Assembly (NCBI RefSeq): GCF_015354405.1
Contig: NZ_JADKYP010000003.1
Span: forward strand, 124,001 to 188,000
Direction of reading: 5' to 3'
Length of the DNA: 64,000 nt
DNA from: Nocardia sp. BSTN01
Lineage (GTDB): Bacteria > Actinomycetota > Actinomycetes > Mycobacteriales > Mycobacteriaceae
The translations under genes were made by a program, and so were the position numbers. Under the pieces are notes generated by a model. The model was not told the origin of the DNA. It saw nothing but the letters and a program-made list of their open reading frames with translations, and did not search any database. Below, in pieces: positions 63,905 through 64,000 of this stretch (the first letter of the stretch is position 1; each line of letters begins with the position of its first letter).

Positions 63905-64000
63905 CATCGCTCCCACATCTCGCTCCGCGTTCCCGACCGCTCGGGACAACCTCGACGGTAGCGATGACCATTCCCGCGGAGCGATTACCGGCCGGGTAAT

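Noticed and set aside
1-64000. CRISPR arrays, tRNA/rRNA genes, insertion sequences or prophage genes
   Set aside because: No regularly spaced repeats, cloverleaf sequences or transposase/integrase motifs were seen on reading both strands.

Overview
The window is high-GC actinobacterial DNA, almost certainly from the order Mycobacteriales and most like Nocardia. The block proB-obg-rpmA-rplU-rne-ndk-DUF4233-folC-valS (44.8-57.7 kb) has the same order as in Mycobacterium. The DAG kinase / alkyl-DHAP-synthase-like / TetR / glpD group (58.0-63.0 kb) matches the Mycobacterium Rv2249c-Rv2252 neighbourhood as I remember it. There are also type VII (ESX) accessory genes, steroid-ring catabolic enzymes and a good IdeR-type iron box. 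I see no tRNA, rRNA, CRISPR array or intact insertion sequence.

Region 1 (1-23.8 kb) is an accessory catabolic island. It holds a partial HsaA-type flavin monooxygenase, two 3-ketosteroid-dehydrogenase-type flavoproteins, three SDR dehydrogenases, a FadD3-like acyl-CoA synthetase, a luciferase-like oxidoreductase, an HSL-type esterase and an epoxide-hydrolase-type hydrolase. Among these are two tyrosine phosphatases, a GlxA-type regulator, a decayed MFS transporter, RtcB and two unusual PEP-utiliser-type proteins. Its three divergent promoter regions share a CGGGAC-centred motif.

Region 2 (23.9-30.6 kb) is mixed housekeeping and accessory DNA: a RecQ-family helicase with a phosphoribosyltransferase-like tail, a LigD-type polymerase domain protein overlapping a 2-hydroxyacid dehydrogenase, a TetR regulator, a cysteine-rich DUF1540 protein behind the iron box, and an O-methyltransferase.

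Region 3 (31.4-41.65 kb, minus strand) is the most novel part. Seven genes each overlap the next: a PEP-synthase/rifampin-phosphotransferase-like protein, a giant fatty acyl-AMP ligase fused to a nucleotidyltransferase, an acyl carrier protein, a thioester-reductase-like SDR, an NDK-like protein, an AfsA-type (gamma-butyrolactone synthase family) hotdog protein and a UbiA prenyltransferase. I read it as an undescribed biosynthetic operon for a small lipid, possibly a signalling molecule. Its promoter region carries a long interrupted palindrome.

Region 4 (41.9-44.5 kb) is a three-gene ESX substrate module: EspG-like chaperone, small YxxxD-bearing helical protein, and PPE-like protein with a long proline-rich tail. 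Region 5 (44.8-57.7 kb) is conserved core. Region 6 (58.0-63.9 kb) is glycerol-3-phosphate/glycerolipid metabolism under a divergent TetR-type promoter, followed by a patatin-like phospholipase.
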